Shown piece after piece: positions 33,811-35,748 of a stretch of 35,748 nucleotides of DNA. The notes beneath the pieces were generated by a model. The model ran no database searches. It was not told the origin of the DNA and was given only the letters and a program-made list of their open reading frames with translations. This DNA comes from an uncultured Eubacteriales bacterium (GTDB lineage: Bacteria > Bacillota > Clostridia > Oscillospirales > Oscillospiraceae), in NCBI GenBank assembly GCA_900313925.1, contig OMTF01000043.1:1-35748 (forward strand), given 5' to 3'. Made by a program: the position numbers and the translations under genes. The stretch's first letter is position 1; the number at the start of each line of letters is the position of its first letter.

Positions 33811-35061
33811 ATGGACCTTAAAAAGAGACTTGAACAGAGATTTTTGAAATATTCCGCGATCCCCAGCCAGAGCGATGCGTCCAACGAGACCATTCCTTCG
33901 TCCATAGGACAGTGGGAGATGGCCAGGACCCTGGCGGATGACCTTAAAGAACTGGACGTGCAGGACATAGAGATAGGTGAGACCGGCGTGGTCTACGGCA
34001 GGCTGCCTGCCAGACTTGCTCCGGGACACAAGCCGGTGCCTGTGGTGGGTTGGTGCTGCCATATGGACACCGTTGACGTGCATCTTTCGCCGGAAGTGCA
34101 CGCTCAGATCATAAGGAACTATCCGGGAGGCGACATTCTCCAGAACGAGGAGAAGCAGATATATATCCGCGAGGAAGATCATCCGGAACTCCGGGACTAT
34201 ATCGGTCAGGATATAATTATAAGCGACGGAACCTCGGTGCTGGGCGCTGATAACAAGGCTGCAGTTTCCAACGTCATGGTGGCTTTGGAGATCTTAAAAG
34301 AGGATCCTGAGATCGAGCATGGCGAGATCTTCATAGCTTTTGTACCGGACGAGGAAACAGGCCTCAGAGGGTCCAAAACAATGGATTTCAGCAAGTTTCC
34401 TGTGGATTTCGCATATACTATCGATTGCTGCGAAGAAGGCGAGGTAGTGTACCAGACCTTCAATGCAGGGGAGGCTGTTCTCACCATCAGAGGAGTTCCT
34501 GCGCACCCTATGTCATCTAAGAACAACCTGGTGAATCCCTGCATGGTGGCGGTGGATTACATCAATCTTTTTGACAGGGCAGAGATGCCGGAGCACACCG
34601 AAGACACCGAGGGATATCTCTGGGTCACTGACATATTCTCCGACAGCCTTGACGCCAAAGTCATGATAGACATCAGGGACCACGATCTGAAGAAGTATAA
34701 CGCAAAAAAAGAGTTCCTGAAGAAGGCCATGGAGATCACTCAGCTGAAGCATCCCAAAGCACAGCTCAGCCTGGAGATGAAGGATATCTACGGCAATATC
34801 TTTGACGCTCTGAACGATGATAATAAGGTCTGCATAGACTATCTTTATGAAGCTCTCAGGGAGCTGGGCATCGAACCGAAGCCCAAAGCCATGCGTGGCG
34901 GCACCGACGGATCCTTTATTTCCACCAAAGGTATCCCTACGCCCAACTACTTCACAGGCGCTCTGAACTTCCATTCATCAGCGGAATTTCTGCCCATGGA
35001 TGCCTTCGAAAATTCCTGCCTTGTGACCCTGAAGCTCATGGAACTCATAGCCAGAAACTGA
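33811..35061 (+). CDS. pepT: Peptidase T (tripeptide aminopeptidase)
   Basis: A 416-residue cytoplasmic M20B metallopeptidase that removes the N-terminal residue of tripeptides. The two-zinc site is complete: HMDTVD (His84, Asp86), the bridging Asp in SVLGADNKAA, the catalytic and ligand Glu pair in PDEETG, Asp in YTIDCCEEGEV, and a C-terminal His in GALNFHSSAEFLP. The substrate Arg lies in AMRGGTDGSF. Length equals the family norm. A GGAGG site lies 7 nt before the ATG. It is transcribed alone, behind the hairpin array, and recycles peptides as amino-acid source. Confidence 0.95.
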   Translation: MDLKKRLEQRFLKYSAIPSQSDASNETIPSSIGQWEMARTLADDLKELDVQDIEIGETGVVYGRLPARLAPGHKPVPVVGWCCHMDTVDVHLSPEVHAQIIRNYPGGDILQNEEKQIYIREEDHPELRDYIGQDIIISDGTSVLGADNKAAVSNVMVALEILKEDPEIEHGEIFIAFVPDEETGLRGSKTMDFSKFPVDFAYTIDCCEEGEVVYQTFNAGEAVLTIRGVPAHPMSSKNNLVNPCMVAVDYINLFDRAEMPEHTEDTEGYLWVTDIFSDSLDAKVMIDIRDHDLKKYNAKKEFLKKAMEITQLKHPKAQLSLEMKDIYGNIFDALNDDNKVCIDYLYEALRELGIEPKPKAMRGGTDGSFISTKGIPTPNYFTGALNFHSSAEFLPMDAFENSCLVTLKLMELIARN

Positions 35062-35129
35062 CTTGACCGGGCTTCACAAAACCTTCACGAAAAAATTTAA
35101 AAAATTGTAGTTTTCCGCACGTTTTGAGG

Positions 35130-35158
35130 TAGATTTACACATTATCTTGTGATATAAT
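35130..35158 (+). promoter_or_regulatory. Extended -10 promoter of the zinc-ribbon gene
   Basis: TGATATAAT (35150-35158) is a perfect extended -10 box. The matching -35 at 17 bp, TAGATT (35130-35135), is weak, as is usual for this promoter type. A 130-bp gap from pepT supports an independent transcript. Confidence 0.55.
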
Positions 35159-35219
35159 CCTTATGTGAAAATATGACAAAAGGGGGTGACCGGTGGAGAG
35201 GAGCCGGTCGGAGGTATTG

Positions 35220-35741
35220 ATGAAGATTTGCTCGAAGTGCGGAAACATTCTTAAGGATGAAGACGTTTTCTGCTCCCGTTGCGGCGCGAAAACGTCCATT
35301 TTTGGTGTGACAAAAAAGCCTGCTGAGAAGACTTCCGCAGCTGACAAGAAAGCATCGCTTGGCTATGGTAAGCTGAGAGCAGATACTTTGCCCGGGGACA
35401 GATATACGGCTGCAGTGGAGCAGAACACGGTGGCTGTAACGGAGTATCTCAAGAGAGCTTCGGATCTGGAATGGCAGAAGTATGAGATCGAAGAGATCGG
35501 CAGACAGCTGGATGCTAAGCTGGCTGATGCAAATGAGCAGGTGCGCCGTGAGGAAGAAGCCATCGAGAGCTACGAGAAGAAGGCTGAGCGCACCAGGACA
35601 CAGCTCAAGGACTACAAGAAGCTGGAGTATCGCAGGAAGGTTTTCAATTTCAAGTTCAGCTTTGATTTTAAGGTATTCGGAATTGCAGTTGTAGCGATGC
35701 TTGCTGGTAAAATGCCGCAACCCTTGCGTCCTTTACCGTAG
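35220..35741 (+). CDS. Zinc-ribbon protein with coiled coil, C-terminus doubtful
   Basis: A 173-residue frame starting at ATG 35220, with GGAGG 5 nt upstream. Residues 3-22 form a zinc ribbon, CSKCG and CSRCG pairs about 15 residues apart, common to zinc-ribbon proteins of Bacillota. A charged helical region (about 75-140, EQVRREEEAIESYEKKAERT) suggests a coiled coil. A membrane segment starts at FKVFGIAVVAMLAG but is cut short by KMPQPLRPLP and a stop 7 bases before the window end, which is unlike a normal helix. A frameshift or assembly-edge artefact over the last 45 bases is possible. Function is unknown; envelope-associated sensing or secretion is a guess. Confidence 0.6.
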   Translation: MKICSKCGNILKDEDVFCSRCGAKTSIFGVTKKPAEKTSAADKKASLGYGKLRADTLPGDRYTAAVEQNTVAVTEYLKRASDLEWQKYEIEEIGRQLDAKLADANEQVRREEEAIESYEKKAERTRTQLKDYKKLEYRRKVFNFKFSFDFKVFGIAVVAMLAGKMPQPLRPLP

Positions 35742-35748
35742 GTTTACC

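Overview
The window looks like a low-to-mid GC Clostridia chromosome (Bacillota; Lachnospiraceae or a neighbouring family is my best guess). Supports are strong AGGAGG-type ribosome binding sites, sigma-A promoters, a gram-positive wall-anchored Cna-B adhesin, peptidase T, a Tn4451-type TnpV protein and an ACR3-type arsenic operon. It is a mosaic: AT-rich from 1 to about 10.9 kb, clearly GC-richer from about 11.0 to 20.7 kb, and intermediate afterwards.

1-10.9 kb (+ strand) is part of a surface-polysaccharide locus: a Wzy/O-antigen-ligase-like membrane protein, a Wzx-type flippase, three predicted GT-B glycosyltransferases and an asparagine-synthetase-like protein. Two members are decayed: a second repeat-unit polymerase (6.0-7.1 kb) and a non-hydrolysing UDP-GlcNAc 2-epimerase (9.6-10.7 kb). 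Two imperfect direct copies of a 35-bp sequence resembling IS256-type ends (5.9 and 10.95 kb) bracket the decayed part. No priming transferase or chain-length regulator is present, so the locus probably continues to the left.

11.4-20.7 kb (- strand) is a catabolic unit: GntR/FCD regulator, then a promoter with an operator-like palindrome, then split transketolase (N and C subunits), a complete DctPQM TRAP transporter, a zinc-dependent MDR dehydrogenase and a terminator, followed by a separate alpha/beta hydrolase with a Cys nucleophile. Together these look like import and C2-unit cleavage of a small polyhydroxylated or sulfonated acid whose identity cannot be read from sequence. A lone XRE repressor with its own promoter and operator lies at the edge.

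21.4-24.4 kb (- strand) is an arsenic/metalloid operon: arsR, ArsP-type permease, ACR3 arsenite exporter and a Cys-rich thioredoxin-like protein. Next to it are tnpV and the last part of a Mob/Pre relaxase gene, relics of a Tn4451-like mobilizable element. The relaxase is cut off by an IS66-family element (tnpA, tnpB, tnpC) at 25.0-27.6 kb.

27.7-35.7 kb (+ strand) holds a 1780-residue surface protein (VWA domain, eight Cna-B repeats, terminal pilin-like domain, non-canonical sorting signal), then an unusual array of four hairpins with an exact 53-bp period, peptidase T, and a zinc-ribbon protein that runs into the window end. I did not find one convincing new multi-gene system. The best candidates for something undescribed are the 53-bp hairpin array, the TRAP/split-transketolase pathway, and the degenerate asparagine-synthetase-like protein in the glycan locus.
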